From contig NZ_JAFJYB010000005.1 in NCBI RefSeq assembly GCF_018777385.1, positions 124,001 through 188,000 of the forward strand: a stretch of DNA of 64,000 nt, read 5' to 3'. The position numbers were made by a program, and so were the translations under genes. The notes beneath the pieces are model-generated. The model was given only the letters and a program-made list of their open reading frames with translations, ran no database searches and was not told where the DNA came from. The DNA is from Candidatus Symbiopectobacterium endolongispinus (lineage in GTDB: Bacteria; Pseudomonadota; Gammaproteobacteria; Enterobacterales; Enterobacteriaceae). Each line of letters starts with the position of its first letter. The stretch's first letter is position 1. This document shows positions 52,457 to 64,000 of the stretch, in pieces.

Positions 52457-54781
52457 CTAACGTTTTTTAAATGCGGCGGCCAGTGCATCGCTCATGGCGC
52501 TATTGCCTGCTGCGCTCTGCGGCTGTTTTGCACGCGGTGCATGATGAGCAGGGCGAGATCCGGTGTTGCGTTGGGCTCCGCTGGCGCTACGGCGTGACGG
52601 GGTGTCACCCGGCTGTTCATCGAGACGCATGGTCAGCGCGATACGCTTACGTTGCAGATCGACTTCCAGCACCTTGACCTTCACAATATCACCGGCTTTC
52701 ACCACCTTGTGCGGATCATCGACATAGCGATCGGACAGCGACGAAATGTGCACCAAGCCATCCTGATGTACGCCAATATCCACGAAAGCGCCAAAGTTGG
52801 TGACGTTGGTGACCGCCCCTTCGAGCACCATACCCGGCAGCAGATCGTTGAGCGTTTCCACTCCTTCGGCGAACGCAGCGGTTTTAAACTCCGGTCGTGG
52901 ATCGCGCCCCGGTTTTTCCAACTCTTTCACGATGTCTGTCACCGTGGGTAAGCCGAAGCGAGTGTCAGTGAAATCCACCGCCTTGAGTTTGCGCAGCGCG
53001 GCGGTGTCACCCATCAAATCGCGCAGTGTCTGGTGTGTGGCTTCCAGAATGCGTTCGACCACCGGGTAGGCTTCCGGGTGAACCGTCGAGGCATCCAGCG
53101 GGTTATCGCCGTGATTGATACGCAGGAATCCGGCACACTGTTCGAAGGCTTTTGGCCCCAGGCGACTGACCTTGAGCAACTGTTGACGGTTGTCAAAGCG
53201 TCCGTTTTCGTCACGCCAGTTGACAATATTCTGCGCCATCATTTTGCTAAGCCCAGCAACACGCGTCAGCAGCGCCACCGATGCGGTATTCAGATCGACG
53301 CCTACGGCGTTAACGCAGTCTTCCACCACCGCATCGAGCTTTTTCGCCAGTTGCACCTGGCTCACATCGTGCTGGTATTGGCCGACACCGATGGATTTTG
53401 GATCGATCTTCACCAGCTCTGCCAGAGGGTCCTGCAAGCGACGCGCAATAGAAACCGCACCGCGCAGGGAAACATCCAGATCGGGGAATTCCAGCGCCGC
53501 CAGCTCTGATGCGGAATACACCGAAGCACCTGCCTCACTGACAATCACCTTCTGGGCATTGATTGCCGGGAACTGTTTTTGTGTATCGAGGAAGAAACGT
53601 TCGGTTTCACGTGATGCGGTACCGTTACCGATCGCCACGAGTTCTACCTGATGCTTAACGCACAGTGCCGCGATGATAGGGGCCGCCTTGGCAGCCTGTC
53701 CGGTATGTGGGTAAATCGTATCCGTGGCAAACAGTTTGCCAGTTGCATCTACTACCGCGACTTTCACTCCTGTGCGCAGACCCGGATCGAGCCCCATGGT
53801 GGCGCGCATTCCGGCAGGCGCGGCCATCAGCAGGTCGTGCAGGTTGCGTGCAAACACATTGATGGCTTCTTCTTCGGCCTTTTCACGCACGGTGCCCATC
53901 AGCTCGGTTTCCAGATGCAACAGCACCTTGATACGCCAGGTCCAGTTGATCACCGCACGACGCCAACTATCGGCAGGAGCATTGTTGAACTGCAAATTCA
54001 GGTGTGAAAGGATGATCTGCTCACCCTGGCTTTCGCGCGGCGGCTCGTCAAACTGTGGGTCGGCGTTCATGGCGAGTTGCAGTACCCCTTCGTTGCGGCC
54101 GCGAAACATCGCCAGTGCACGGTGTGATGGCACGTTGGCGATCGGTTCTTGATGGGCAAAGTAGTCGCGGAACTTCGCGCCTTCATCCTCTTTGCCTTCG
54201 ACCACGCGTGCGACCAGATGGGCATTTTTCCACAAATAGTCACGCACCTTGGCCAGCAAGATGGCATCTTCTGCGAAACACTCCATCAGAATGTAGCGCG
54301 CACCGTCCAGAGCAGCTTTGACATCGGCAACGCCTTTGTCTTCGGCGACATAGGCCAACGCCGCCTCTTCAGGCACCTGGCTTGGGTCTTGCCACAGGCT
54401 GTCTGCCAGCGGTTCCAGCCCGGCTTCGATGGCAATTTGCCCACGAGTACGGCGTTTGGGCTTGTATGGCAGATAGAGATCTTCCAGCTCAGTCTTACTC
54501 AGGGTGCCGTTAATCGCCAGAGCCAACTGCGGTGTTAATTTTCCTTGCTCTTCGATCGATTTCAGAATGGTCTGACGCCGTTCTTCCAGTTCGCGCAAGT
54601 AACCGAGGCGGGTTTCCAACTGGCGCAGTTGGGTATCATCCAACCCGCCAGCCACTTCCTTACGGTAACGAGCGATGAACGGTACGGTGTTCCCTTCGTC
54701 CAGCAGGCGGACAGCGGCGTCAACCTGCTCCTTTCGCGCCTGCAATTCGCTGGCGATAATCTGGCTCAATGCATCATTCAT
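52457..54781 (-). CDS. yhgF: Tex-family RNA-binding protein YhgF
   Basis: 774 residues, full length for the Tex/YhgF family. The order is an N-terminal helical region ([20 protein letters not shown]), a YqgF/RNase H-like domain ([19 protein letters not shown]), a helix-hairpin-helix region ([23 protein letters not shown]) and a C-terminal S1 domain ([31 protein letters not shown]), then a basic tail. Tex proteins bind RNA and contact RNA polymerase and ribosomes. No lesion is seen over 2.3 kb, which stands out in this window and suggests it is under selection. Confidence 0.96.
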   Translation of the reverse strand: MNDALSQIIASELQARKEQVDAAVRLLDEGNTVPFIARYRKEVAGGLDDTQLRQLETRLGYLRELEERRQTILKSIEEQGKLTPQLALAINGTLSKTELEDLYLPYKPKRRTRGQIAIEAGLEPLADSLWQDPSQVPEEAALAYVAEDKGVADVKAALDGARYILMECFAEDAILLAKVRDYLWKNAHLVARVVEGKEDEGAKFRDYFAHQEPIANVPSHRALAMFRGRNEGVLQLAMNADPQFDEPPRESQGEQIILSHLNLQFNNAPADSWRRAVINWTWRIKVLLHLETELMGTVREKAEEEAINVFARNLHDLLMAAPAGMRATMGLDPGLRTGVKVAVVDATGKLFATDTIYPHTGQAAKAAPIIAALCVKHQVELVAIGNGTASRETERFFLDTQKQFPAINAQKVIVSEAGASVYSASELAALEFPDLDVSLRGAVSIARRLQDPLAELVKIDPKSIGVGQYQHDVSQVQLAKKLDAVVEDCVNAVGVDLNTASVALLTRVAGLSKMMAQNIVNWRDENGRFDNRQQLLKVSRLGPKAFEQCAGFLRINHGDNPLDASTVHPEAYPVVERILEATHQTLRDLMGDTAALRKLKAVDFTDTRFGLPTVTDIVKELEKPGRDPRPEFKTAAFAEGVETLNDLLPGMVLEGAVTNVTNFGAFVDIGVHQDGLVHISSLSDRYVDDPHKVVKAGDIVKVKVLEVDLQRKRIALTMRLDEQPGDTPSRRSASGAQRNTGSRPAHHAPRAKQPQSAAGNSAMSDALAAAFKKR

Positions 54782-55053
54782 AATCGGAATTCAATCATCA
54801 TCGAGGAGTGAGTTAACTAATCGGGGACAGTTATACGGATTGCGTAGCAAAAATGCCAGTCAGCATTATGACCTCTCAGAAAATTTACCTATGTCAATTT
54901 TTCAGCGAATTGTTCGAATTTGAAGCCTTTTTTCGCGTATTAAGGAAAGGTGCGGTACGGAGTGTGCTCTGGCTGTGTTACGGTAATGCCGCGCAGATTC
55001 GCGTTATGGGGTGTCATGTTGGTGAAAGGCGCATTCGGACGGGAGAAAGAATA

Positions 55054-56334
55054 ATGACAGTCAAGAAATCCATCCTGACGATGGAAGGAAAAAAGAACAT
55101 TGTACTCAATGTGCGCGCGGGCGTGTTGGGCAAAGAGGCCGTAGACATTCGTCCGTTAGGGGCGCAGGGGCTGTGTAGCTACGATCCGTGGTTTAATAAC
55201 ACAGCCGGGTGTGAATCCGCCATCACCTATATTGACGCCGCTAATAGCGTGCTGTTGCATCGCGGGTTTCCGGTGGAGCAACTGGCTGAGAAATGTGATT
55301 TCACCGAGGTGTGTTACATCATGCTGCACGGTGATGCGCCGAATCGTGAACAGTACGATCAGTTTGTCAACAGCATCACACGACATACCATGATTCATGA
55401 GCAGATCTCGCGTATGGTCAGTGGGTTTCGTCGTGACTCACACCCGATGGCGCTGATGTGCGCGGTGGTTGGGGCGCTGGCGGCGTTTTATCACGATGTA
55501 CTGGATATTCACAACGAAGATCACCGCGAGCTGGCGGCACTGCGCCTCTTGTCGAAGATGCCGACGCTGGCCGCCATGAGCTACAAATTCTCCATTGAGC
55601 AACCCGCCGCCTATCCGCGCAACAGTCTCTCTTATACCGGCGGTTTCCTGCATATGCTGTTTTCCATTCCGGCAGAAAAATATGAGGTCAACCCGGTGCT
55701 GGAACGTGCGATGAACCGGGTGCTGATTTTGCACGCCGATCACGGCCAATGCCCCTCTACCACCGCAGTGAGAGCATCTGGTTCCTCCGGTGCTAACCCC
55801 TTCGCGTGTATTGCCGCTGGGCTTGCAACCATGTGGGGACCCAACCACGGCGGTGCCAATGAAGCCTGTATGCGCATGCTGGAAGAGATCAATACCGTTG
55901 AACGTATTCCCGATTTTGTCCGCAGGGCCAAAGATCGCCGCGACTCGTTCCGTTTGCTGGGCTTCGGTAACTCGGTATATCACCATTTTGACCCGCGTGC
56001 GGCTGTGCTGCGAAAAACCTGTCATGAGGTACTCAATGAGATGGGGCCGAAAGATAATCTGATGCAGGTCGCGATGGAACTGGAACATATCGCCATGACC
56101 GATCCCTATTTCCTTGAGCATCGCCTCTACCCGAGTGTGGATTTCTACACGGCGGTGATCTTGAAAGCCATGGGGCTGCCGCCCTCCATGTTCCCGGTGA
56201 TCTCTGCGGTAGGTCGTACTATTGGTTGGATTGCCCACTGGAAGGAACTGCACACTCAGGAATCCAAAATCTATCGTCCATGTCAGATTTATACCGGCCA
56301 ACCGCGTCGGGACTACGCATCACAGTTGAAATAA
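55054..56334 (+). CDS. Type II citrate synthase paralogue with altered oxaloacetate site
   Basis: 426 residues, colinear with E. coli GltA. ATG 55054 follows GGAGAAAGA. Catalytic residues kept are the two His of LHADHGQ and GPNHGGANEA, Asp in YPSVDFY, and Arg in FDPRA, GRTIGWIAHW and YRPCQIYTG. The segment that in GltA reads GFGHRVY is GFGNSVY here: the oxaloacetate-binding His is Asn and the next Arg is Ser. With CPSTTAVRASGSSGANPF instead of the GltA sequence around residue 230, this looks like a distinct paralogue rather than gltA, which normally sits beside sdh. It could be a methylcitrate or other acyl-CoA synthase, or a gene that has begun to decay by missense change. Confidence 0.85.
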   Translation: MTVKKSILTMEGKKNIVLNVRAGVLGKEAVDIRPLGAQGLCSYDPWFNNTAGCESAITYIDAANSVLLHRGFPVEQLAEKCDFTEVCYIMLHGDAPNREQYDQFVNSITRHTMIHEQISRMVSGFRRDSHPMALMCAVVGALAAFYHDVLDIHNEDHRELAALRLLSKMPTLAAMSYKFSIEQPAAYPRNSLSYTGGFLHMLFSIPAEKYEVNPVLERAMNRVLILHADHGQCPSTTAVRASGSSGANPFACIAAGLATMWGPNHGGANEACMRMLEEINTVERIPDFVRRAKDRRDSFRLLGFGNSVYHHFDPRAAVLRKTCHEVLNEMGPKDNLMQVAMELEHIAMTDPYFLEHRLYPSVDFYTAVILKAMGLPPSMFPVISAVGRTIGWIAHWKELHTQESKIYRPCQIYTGQPRRDYASQLK

Positions 56335-56339
56335 TGCAT

Positions 56340-56371
56340 CAGCCATCCTCCGTGAAAACGGAGGATGGCTG
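56340..56371. terminator. Hairpin between convergent citrate synthase and olsF
   Basis: A perfect 14-bp stem (CAGCCATCCTCCGT/ACGGAGGATGGCTG) with loop GAAA. U tract weak on both sides; the position suggests a two-way terminator. Confidence 0.65.
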
Positions 56372-56390
56372 TATCAAAAAAGGAAAATGG

Positions 56391-58124
56391 CTACGCGTGC
56401 TCTTGTGCTGTCAGCTGTGGCTCCGGTAAGAAGGGAGCAACATAGCGCTGGTAGCGAGAGGGTTTGAGCTGTGTCATATCGACCAGCACCAGACCATCGA
56501 TGCAGTTGTTAAAATCAGGATCGATACCGAAATCGATAAACTGCACACCGCCGGTTTCACACACCTCAGAATATTGCTTGTACAGCGTGGGAATCGCACA
56601 TCCCATGTTGTTGAGCATGCTTTTTAGCCGCGTCAGATCTTGTTGATAGTCGGTGCCTTCAAACTGTTTTAACACATCGGGCAACGAGGCCGGATAAGGC
56701 CGACGTGAGGTAGCCATTGGCTGACTCGGGGAGAAGTACAGGCGATAAAAGGCAACCAGCAGATCCCGCGCGTGCGTTGGCAGGGTGCCGGAAAGCGAGA
56801 CCGGGCCAAACAGATAGCGATATTGCGGGTAACGGGCGAGATACGCACCGATCCCCAGCCACAGATAGTCGAGCCCACGTTTTCCCCAATATTTGGGCTG
56901 AATGAAGCTGCGCCCCAATTCAATGCCCTGAGACAGAATCGGATCCATCTCTGCCCCATACTGAAACAGGCTGTGGCTATACAGGCCGTTAACGCCTTTA
57001 TGGGCAATTTGCTGTTCGGTAGGTGTGAAACGGTAGGCTCCGACAATCTCCAGTTCCTTTTCATCCCATAAAATCAGATGCAGGTAGTCGTTGTCATAGC
57101 TGTCCAGATCACGTCGCTGGCCTGATCCTTCTCCAACGGCGCGGAACGCGATTTCGCGCAATCGTCCCAGCTCGCGCAGAATGGGCACATATCCTTCTTC
57201 ACCGCGTCGATAGAGGTAAACCACTTTTCCGTCAGGGGTGGTGCCTAAGGTCTCACAAACGGCTAATGCGTGCTTCAGTGCGGCGCGATCCTCCGCCAGT
57301 GCAATGGGTTTTTCTCCCTGGAAATCTCCGGGTTTGCCCAAACCCAAACGATAGACATGGCGGCGGAAACGGGTAGCGACATAGTTGGCATTCCACTCCC
57401 CGTGGCTCCAGGTGGCATAGGGAATGCGTACGCCAATACGGATCTTGAGTTTCTGGCTGCGTTGTTGAAACATTTCCCGGACCAACAGCAGCGTTGAAAG
57501 CGGCCGGTAGAGCAAAGAAGAGAGGTAGAACAAGCTGCTGTTGCGTCCGCTGATATGAATGGGAACGACGGGCGCACGCGCTTTGCTTGCCATACGAATA
57601 AAACCGCTATGCCAATGCCCATCGCGAATTCCTTGCAGGCTAATACGTGACACTTCCCCTGCCGGGAACAGAATGACGGCATCTTCCTGACTGAGATGTT
57701 ATTGTATGGCATTTATTTGTGAGCATTTTGTTCGATTGTTAACGTTATCGACGGCGAGCAGCACCCCTTTTAACGGGGTAATGTAGGAGAGCACCTGGCT
57801 GGCTAAAATACGTACGTCAGGACGAACGCTCGCCACCGCACGCAGAAGCGCCAGGCCATCCAATGAACCGATAGGATGGTTGGCGACCAGCACTACTGGC
57901 CCTTGGCTATGGATGTTTTCTAAACCCCCTTCCACCATTTCACAACTGAAATTGAAATAGTCCAGAATTTGCTCGACAAGGTCCAGGCCTTTCAAATGAG
58001 GGTAACGTTCGGCGAATTGCTGCATTTCGCGCTCAAACAGCAGTGCGCGTAGAAGAGAACGTTGCCAGGACGGCGTTTGACGGTGTGGTACAAGGTCTTG
58101 CAGGATGGCATCTACGCTGAACAT
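56391..58124 (-). pseudogene. olsF: OlsF-type bifunctional ornithine-lipid acyltransferase, one in-frame stop
   Basis: About 577 codons from ATG 58124 (GGGAG upstream). The N-terminal half is a PlsC-like O-acyltransferase with NHPIGSLDGLALLR and later LFPAGEVSR; the C-terminal half is a GNAT/OlsB-like N-acyltransferase (GAYRFTPTEQQIAHKGVNGLYS, ELGRSFIQPKYWGKRGLDYLW). This arrangement is that of OlsF of Serratia, which makes ornithine lipids, phosphate-free membrane lipids. CAA has become TAA at 57701-57699 (INAIQ-stop-HLSQEDAV) with no other lesion. Phosphate-starvation control is usual for ornithine lipids; no Pho box was identified here. Confidence 0.82.
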
Positions 58125-59049
58125 ATTCGAGTCTCCCGTGACACTTCTAGGCCAAATTAAGCGATCGAAGTGACACATTTATGTCAACACAAAAATAATC
58201 TTGTCCCTGCCACCTGTTAATTTGCATCGGTGTGGGCTGCACTCCTGCGCCTTCTTTCTACAACGCGAAGTATTTACGCAGATAGCGCACAAGCAAAGGC
58301 TTTCGGGGAGGGTGAATCCCGCGATGACGTGCATTATGCGTAATAAGCGTATCGTATTGGCGATCAGGGCATGGCAATTGCGAATTCATTCGCAATTGCC
58401 ATGTTCAATAGGCGATCAGAACAGCAGAATAAACCGTAGGTAAGGAGATGAAGGCCAACGATGATTTTATTCTGAGAGTATTTATCCGACTTGTACTGTT
58501 TTTTGAAAAAGTTTTTGCATATAGTTTACTTGAGTTATTGTTCATCGCGGTATTTGCACGTTACCTCTTTTTTCAAATCGTAAAATTTTTTATTATTTAT
58601 AGATTAAAGCTTTAATTAATTTAATTTTAATAGGTTTTGTGTATCGCATTACAGTAAAGAGAAGGGTTATACTCAATTTCGATGTCCACTATGTTCAACG
58701 GGTTAGTTCTTTTTTATTTTTTTGTTTATCTTCGGTTAGTATAAATCCAATCGCATTTTCTTTCAAAAAACGAGCTTGTATTTTTTAAGGAAATAACAAT
58801 CTAAAACAGCTTTAAATAATCTTTGACAATAAACGAGCGAATTTTTATGCTACGGCTCAACTCTTTTTATGTCGTCATGTAAAGGTATGGCGCAAAGGTA
58901 TTGTTTAAACTAATATTCTCATGGGCGTTAATGAGCAGTCTAAGATATATGTCGCAGGATTTCCATTTCCTATGTTTTGTGTAAATAAACATATCATCAA
59001 TAGGGTTAGGTTATTTTTAAAATAATACTTGCTTATCCCAGAGGGTTTT
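58125..59049. other. Long AT-rich intergenic region upstream of the ToxR-like gene
   Basis: About 925 bp. From about 58440 to 59040 the sequence is markedly AT-rich with many short A/T runs, unlike the flanking coding DNA, and no gene of believable length is present. It holds a perfect hairpin at 58371-58402. Such stretches often bind H-NS and mark horizontally gained regulators; that is inference here. Confidence 0.55.
58371..58402. repeat. Perfect 14-bp inverted repeat
   Basis: Arms ATGGCAATTGCGAA (58371-58384) and TTCGCAATTGCCAT (58389-58402), loop TTCA. A direct repeat GGCGATCAG lies on each side (about 58359-58367 and 58409-58417). No U tract. Confidence 0.75.
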
Positions 59050-59811
59050 ATGGCCTACTTGATTAATCAAACCATCATTTTCAATGATGGGGAGGGAACT
59101 TTATCTTGGCGCGATCGTGAAGGTGAAGCTATTTCATTGAGCGCGCCTATTGCACGCATACTCGCTACTCTGATTGATAATCCGGGGGTTACATTAAGCC
59201 GTGAATTGTTGCTACGAGAGGCACTAGAAAAGTATTCACTATCTCCTTCTATCAGTAATCTCAATAATTATATCTCATTGCTTAGAAAGGTATTACGTAA
59301 TTTCGGCTTGGCGGAGGCGATTGTCACTGTCCCGAAATCAGGTATTGTTTTTCATGTCGACAGTATTGAAGCTTATTCCAGACAACAAACGGATGTTCGC
59401 TCGGTAGGAAATACGGCAGAGACATCCATGAAAGAGCTGGCTTGTGGTGTAAATCTCCGATTGGCCGCGCCAGAAAAAGCATCTCCCCGGTTCCAGATAG
59501 GTTATACGACCAAGATTATTTTTATCATCGGCATGATTCTGTTATTTATTTTGATTATGGTGTCATTTTCTGGTCGTTTTCCTTATCGACCTTTCGTCAG
59601 AGTAAATATGATTAATAAGTGCGATGTTTTTTCATTACAGGATTCGGTCAGCTACGACTCGATCGCGGGTTATCAGGAACTCTGTGAGGATCATGTCTTG
59701 TTTATTTCATCAAAGACGATCCCGTTGCACAGTTCGGAAATGAAGAAGAATCGCATCATCATTGCATGTAGCAAACGTGGAAAGGGATGCACTACCTATG
59801 TTGAAAAATAA
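59050..59811 (+). CDS. ToxR/CadC-like membrane-anchored transcription regulator
   Basis: 253 residues from ATG 59050 (GAGGG upstream). An N-terminal winged helix of the OmpR/ToxR type (ATLIDNPGVTLSRELLLREALEKYSLSPS, NLNNYISLLRKVLRNFGL, VPKSGIVFHV) is followed by a linker, one membrane helix at about residues 160-185 (IIFIIGMILLFILIMVSF) and a short periplasmic part with two or three cysteines that could form a disulfide sensor. The layout is that of ToxR, CadC and YqeI, which bind DNA from the membrane. The next gene overlaps by 14 bases. No lesion. Target genes unknown. Confidence 0.82.
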   Translation: MAYLINQTIIFNDGEGTLSWRDREGEAISLSAPIARILATLIDNPGVTLSRELLLREALEKYSLSPSISNLNNYISLLRKVLRNFGLAEAIVTVPKSGIVFHVDSIEAYSRQQTDVRSVGNTAETSMKELACGVNLRLAAPEKASPRFQIGYTTKIIFIIGMILLFILIMVSFSGRFPYRPFVRVNMINKCDVFSLQDSVSYDSIAGYQELCEDHVLFISSKTIPLHSSEMKKNRIIIACSKRGKGCTTYVEK

Positions 59812-60271
59812 TCTTGGTAATAAAATGGTATGGTTCAGCATGTTATTATTGGTAACGGTTTTATTAGTTGGTCCCTATTATTTTAAACGTCAGTCTTTTC
59901 ACAAACCGGTGATTTGTTGTGGTGAAGTGAGAGTCAGTGAGGGGAATGAAAAATATAGAATAAGGAAAGAATACGATGTCAATGTTTATTTAAGCGATAA
60001 AAATCGTGCATTAATTTTTATTGATGGTGTGTTTATTTGTGAGGATGATATTCCCCTGACCGTACAGCGCACGTTCAGTTTTGACTCCGTTTGGAATGAA
60101 AACCATCTGTTAGTCAAGAATGTCGCACTGGATAAAAATCCGGAGGACAATGCACCCGATGACGCTTTCTCGATGATCGGAGAGAATGACATTCTGGAGT
60201 TCGAAATGCTGACGCGTGATGTCTACCTTATCAGTACAGCGTGGTCAAAATTGGCCTGCAATATCCGTTGA
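59798..60271 (+). CDS. FidL-like membrane partner of the ToxR-like regulator
   Basis: 157 residues from ATG 59798, overlapping the regulator's stop by 14 bases. One N-terminal membrane helix (MVWFSMLLLVTVLLVGPYYF) is followed by a periplasmic domain with two vicinal Cys (VICCGEVRVSEGNEKYRI), FIDGVFICEDD and a C-terminal Cys. Size, topology and gene position match FidL/YqeJ proteins that accompany ToxR-like regulators, as ToxS does ToxR. A role in stabilising or tuning the regulator in the periplasm is inferred. AT-rich like its neighbour; both probably arrived together. Confidence 0.75.
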   Translation: MLKNNLGNKMVWFSMLLLVTVLLVGPYYFKRQSFHKPVICCGEVRVSEGNEKYRIRKEYDVNVYLSDKNRALIFIDGVFICEDDIPLTVQRTFSFDSVWNENHLLVKNVALDKNPEDNAPDDAFSMIGENDILEFEMLTRDVYLISTAWSKLACNIR

Positions 60272-60331
60272 TGCCGCCCCACAATCCCGTAACACCAGGG
60301 TGACAGAGTGGGTAAATACGCGGCTGGGCCA

Positions 60332-60814
60332 TCACTCGGCTGGAGCATTATAGGTTATCTGGTTTACGTACCACGTTTTTTCGCCCGAAGGTGTTTTTAC
60401 TTTCACCTCTTCGTCGCGTTCTTTCTTCAGCAACGCTCGCGCCATGGGGGCGTCGATTGAAATATATTCTTTACGCCCATAGATCTCGTCAGGGCCAACG
60501 ATGCGAAAGCGCATCTGGTCGCCTTGCTCGTTTTCTACTTCAACCCAGGCACCGAAGAACACTTTGCCTTCTTGCTGAGGGGAGTAATCGACAACACGAA
60601 CGATTTCCAGACGTTTGCGCAAGTAGCGCACCCGTCGGTCTATTTCGCGCAACAGTCGCTTGTTATATTGGTAGTCGGCATTTTCACTGCGATCGCCTAA
60701 ACTTGCCGCCCAAGCCACTTTTTCTGTAATTTCTGGGCGACGTTCTTTCCAAAGATAGTTAAGCTCTTTGTAGAGCATGTCGTAACCTTCACGGGTGATA
60801 AGATCGGTTTTCAT
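60332..60814 (-). CDS. greB: Transcript cleavage factor GreB
   Basis: 160 residues, about the family length (158 in E. coli). The N-terminal coiled coil carries the acidic tip in SLGDRSENADYQYNKRLLREIDRR, which enters the RNA polymerase channel and triggers cleavage of backtracked transcripts; the C-terminal domain has FFGAWVEVENEQGDQMRFRIVGPDE and SIDAPMARALLKK. No lesion. It is divergent from ompR as in E. coli. Confidence 0.96.
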   Translation of the reverse strand: MKTDLITREGYDMLYKELNYLWKERRPEITEKVAWAASLGDRSENADYQYNKRLLREIDRRVRYLRKRLEIVRVVDYSPQQEGKVFFGAWVEVENEQGDQMRFRIVGPDEIYGRKEYISIDAPMARALLKKERDEEVKVKTPSGEKTWYVNQITYNAPAE

Positions 60815-61054
60815 CGTTTGCTTTCATCATCGGTTATTACGAGTACGCATAGCGCGGCATTGATACACTGTGAGCAGTATAGGCGTTGCTACATCCTAAG
60901 GCGATTGCGCCTGTGAAATGAAGGAAATGATTGATTAATCCCTATTTTATTATGCTTTGTAACAATTTTGCCTGCAATATATACCAGAAACGACTGTCAG
61001 TAATTCATAGGTTTTTGAACAATACGGCATCGATTACGCTTTTGGAGAATGAAA

Positions 61055-63111
<2,057 letters not shown>

Positions 63112-63133
63112 AACACGGCGGTTTACGCAGAAG

Positions 63134-63161
63134 AAAAAAGCGCAGGCAAGCCAGCGCTTTT
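63134..63161. terminator. Two-way terminator between envZ and pckA
   Basis: Stem AAAAGCGC-A-GGC with loop AA and the complement GCC-A-GCGCTTTT; six As on one side and four Ts on the other give a U tract in either direction. Confidence 0.85.
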
Positions 63162-63196
63162 GCATTTTATGGTGTGATTTCCGCCCCAATTTCGGG

Positions 63197-64000
63197 TCAG
63201 GCGCTTACCAGCGCCTGACCCGCAGGGGTGTCGGTATACTTGTCGAAGTTGGTGCAAAAACGCTGTGCCAAATCTTCGGCTTTCTCTTGCCACTTCTCCC
63301 GACTGGCATAGGTGTTGCGCGGATCCAAAATCTGAACATCGACGCCGGGCAGTGAGCTCGGAATAGCCAGATTGAAGATTGGCAACGTATGCATTTCAGC
63401 ATCATCAATGCTGCCATTGAGAATGGCATCAATGATGGCGCGGGTATCTTTAATCGAGATGCGTTTCCCTGAACCGTTCCAGCCGGTGTTCACCAGATAG
63501 GCTTATGCCCCTGCGGCTTTCATGCGTTTGACCAGAACTTCTGCATAACGAGTGGGATGGAGCGACAGGAACGTCGCACCAAAACAGGCGGAAAACGTCG
63601 GCGTAGGCTCGGTGATCCCGCGCTCTGTGCCAGCCAGTTTGGCGGTGAAGCCGGACAGGAAATGGTACTGCGTCTGGTCGGGCGTCAGGCGCGATACCGG
63701 TGGCAGAACGCCGAAAGCATCGGCCGTGAGGAAAATCACCTTACGAGCGTGTCCCGTTTTGGAAACCGGTTTGACGATGTTGTGAATATGGTAAATGGGA
63801 TAGGCGACGCGGGTGTTCTCCGTTTTGCTGCCATCGTTAAAATCCACGCTGCCATCTTCCCGTACCGTGACATTCTCCAGCAGCGCATCGCGTTTGATGG
63901 CACCGTAAATATCCGGTTCTGCTTCTTTCTACAGTTTGATGGTTTTGGCGTAGCAGCCGCCTTCAAAGTTAAACACGCCGTCATCATCCCAGCCGTGTTC
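63197..64000 (-). pseudogene. pckA: Phosphoenolpyruvate carboxykinase (ATP), two in-frame stops, 5' part outside window
   Basis: The visible 268 codons match the C-terminal half of PckA, which turns oxaloacetate into PEP for gluconeogenesis. TAG at 63931-63929 (KTIKL-stop-KEAEPD, Ser in E. coli) and TAA at 63505-63503 (MKAAGA[12 protein letters not shown], Gln in E. coli) interrupt an otherwise unshifted frame. Intact stretches include [28 protein letters not shown] and [19 protein letters not shown]. The C-terminus is short ([11 protein letters not shown]) compared with E. coli by four residues. Confidence 0.95.

Noticed and set aside
58201-58443. 80-codon plus-strand frame in the AT-rich intergenic region
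   Set aside because: No ribosome site, no motif, and it reads through a perfect palindrome; chance open frame.

Overview
The window reads as a chromosomal segment of an enterobacterium (Enterobacterales). The gene backbone follows the order known from Escherichia and relatives: yhhW-yhgN-asd-glgBXCAP-glpD-glpE-glpG-glpR-malP-malQ-nfuA-gntX-bioH-yhgF-greB-ompR-envZ-pckA. Three ERIC-type palindromic repeats and moderately high GC fit this. About half of the recognisable genes are broken by one or a few nonsense codons, single-base frameshifts (often in G or A runs) or internal deletions, while the rest of each protein stays recognisable end to end. That is the picture of very recent genome decay, as in Sodalis-type host-restricted symbionts; this placement is inference and no 16S gene is in the window. 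Sequencing or assembly error in homopolymers is the competing explanation for part of the frameshifts.

Layout. 1-3258: broken pirin yhhW, a lipoprotein, broken yhgN, intact asd. 3362-15356: a nucleotidyltransferase gene abutting a glgB that has lost its 5' half, then broken glgX, glgC, glgA and glgP; glgA is split by a 3,048-bp Tn3-family transposon with 38-bp inverted repeats. 15357-24508: dRS3-like repeat, intact queH, ygiQ with one stop, a two-gene unit of an ECF sigma factor and a His-rich membrane protein, then the ydhYVWXUT oxidoreductase operon, in which only ydhY is intact. 25221-29012: intact glpD with a GlpR-type operator, then a collapsed L-ascorbate (ula) locus in which one deletion joins the ends of ulaD and ulaR. 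29382-36468: broken agp, glpE with a late stop, a decayed sugar-acid cluster (DeoR regulator, PfkB kinase, DapA-family aldolase, MFS transporter), intact glpG, and glpR carrying a 12-bp tandem duplication. 36512-43132: malP, malQ, gntX and bioH broken, nfuA intact. 43309-50383: broken RND pump and alkaline phosphatase, then a putative zinc ABC unit with an intact ATPase and DUF3299-like protein but a broken permease that has a His-rich loop. 50390-58124: broken omptin, a BhsA-like small protein, intact yhgF, a second-type citrate synthase, a broken ornithine-lipid synthase. 58125-60271: AT-rich stretch with a ToxR-like regulator and FidL-like partner. 60332-64000: intact greB, ompR, envZ, then pckA with two stops.

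Functionally, glycogen storage (glgBXCAP), maltodextrin use (malPQ), ascorbate use (ula), gluconeogenesis (pckA) and the BioH step of biotin synthesis look lost. Lysine/diaminopimelate synthesis (asd), glycerol-3-phosphate oxidation (glpD/glpR), Fe-S maturation (nfuA), queuosine synthesis (queH) and envelope osmosensing (ompR-envZ) look kept. No wholly new multi-gene system stands out. The best candidates for a closer look are the ECF sigma/His-rich membrane pair (18618-19585), the His-loop ABC unit (47942-50383), the ToxR/FidL-like pair (59050-60271) and the citrate synthase paralogue with an altered oxaloacetate site.
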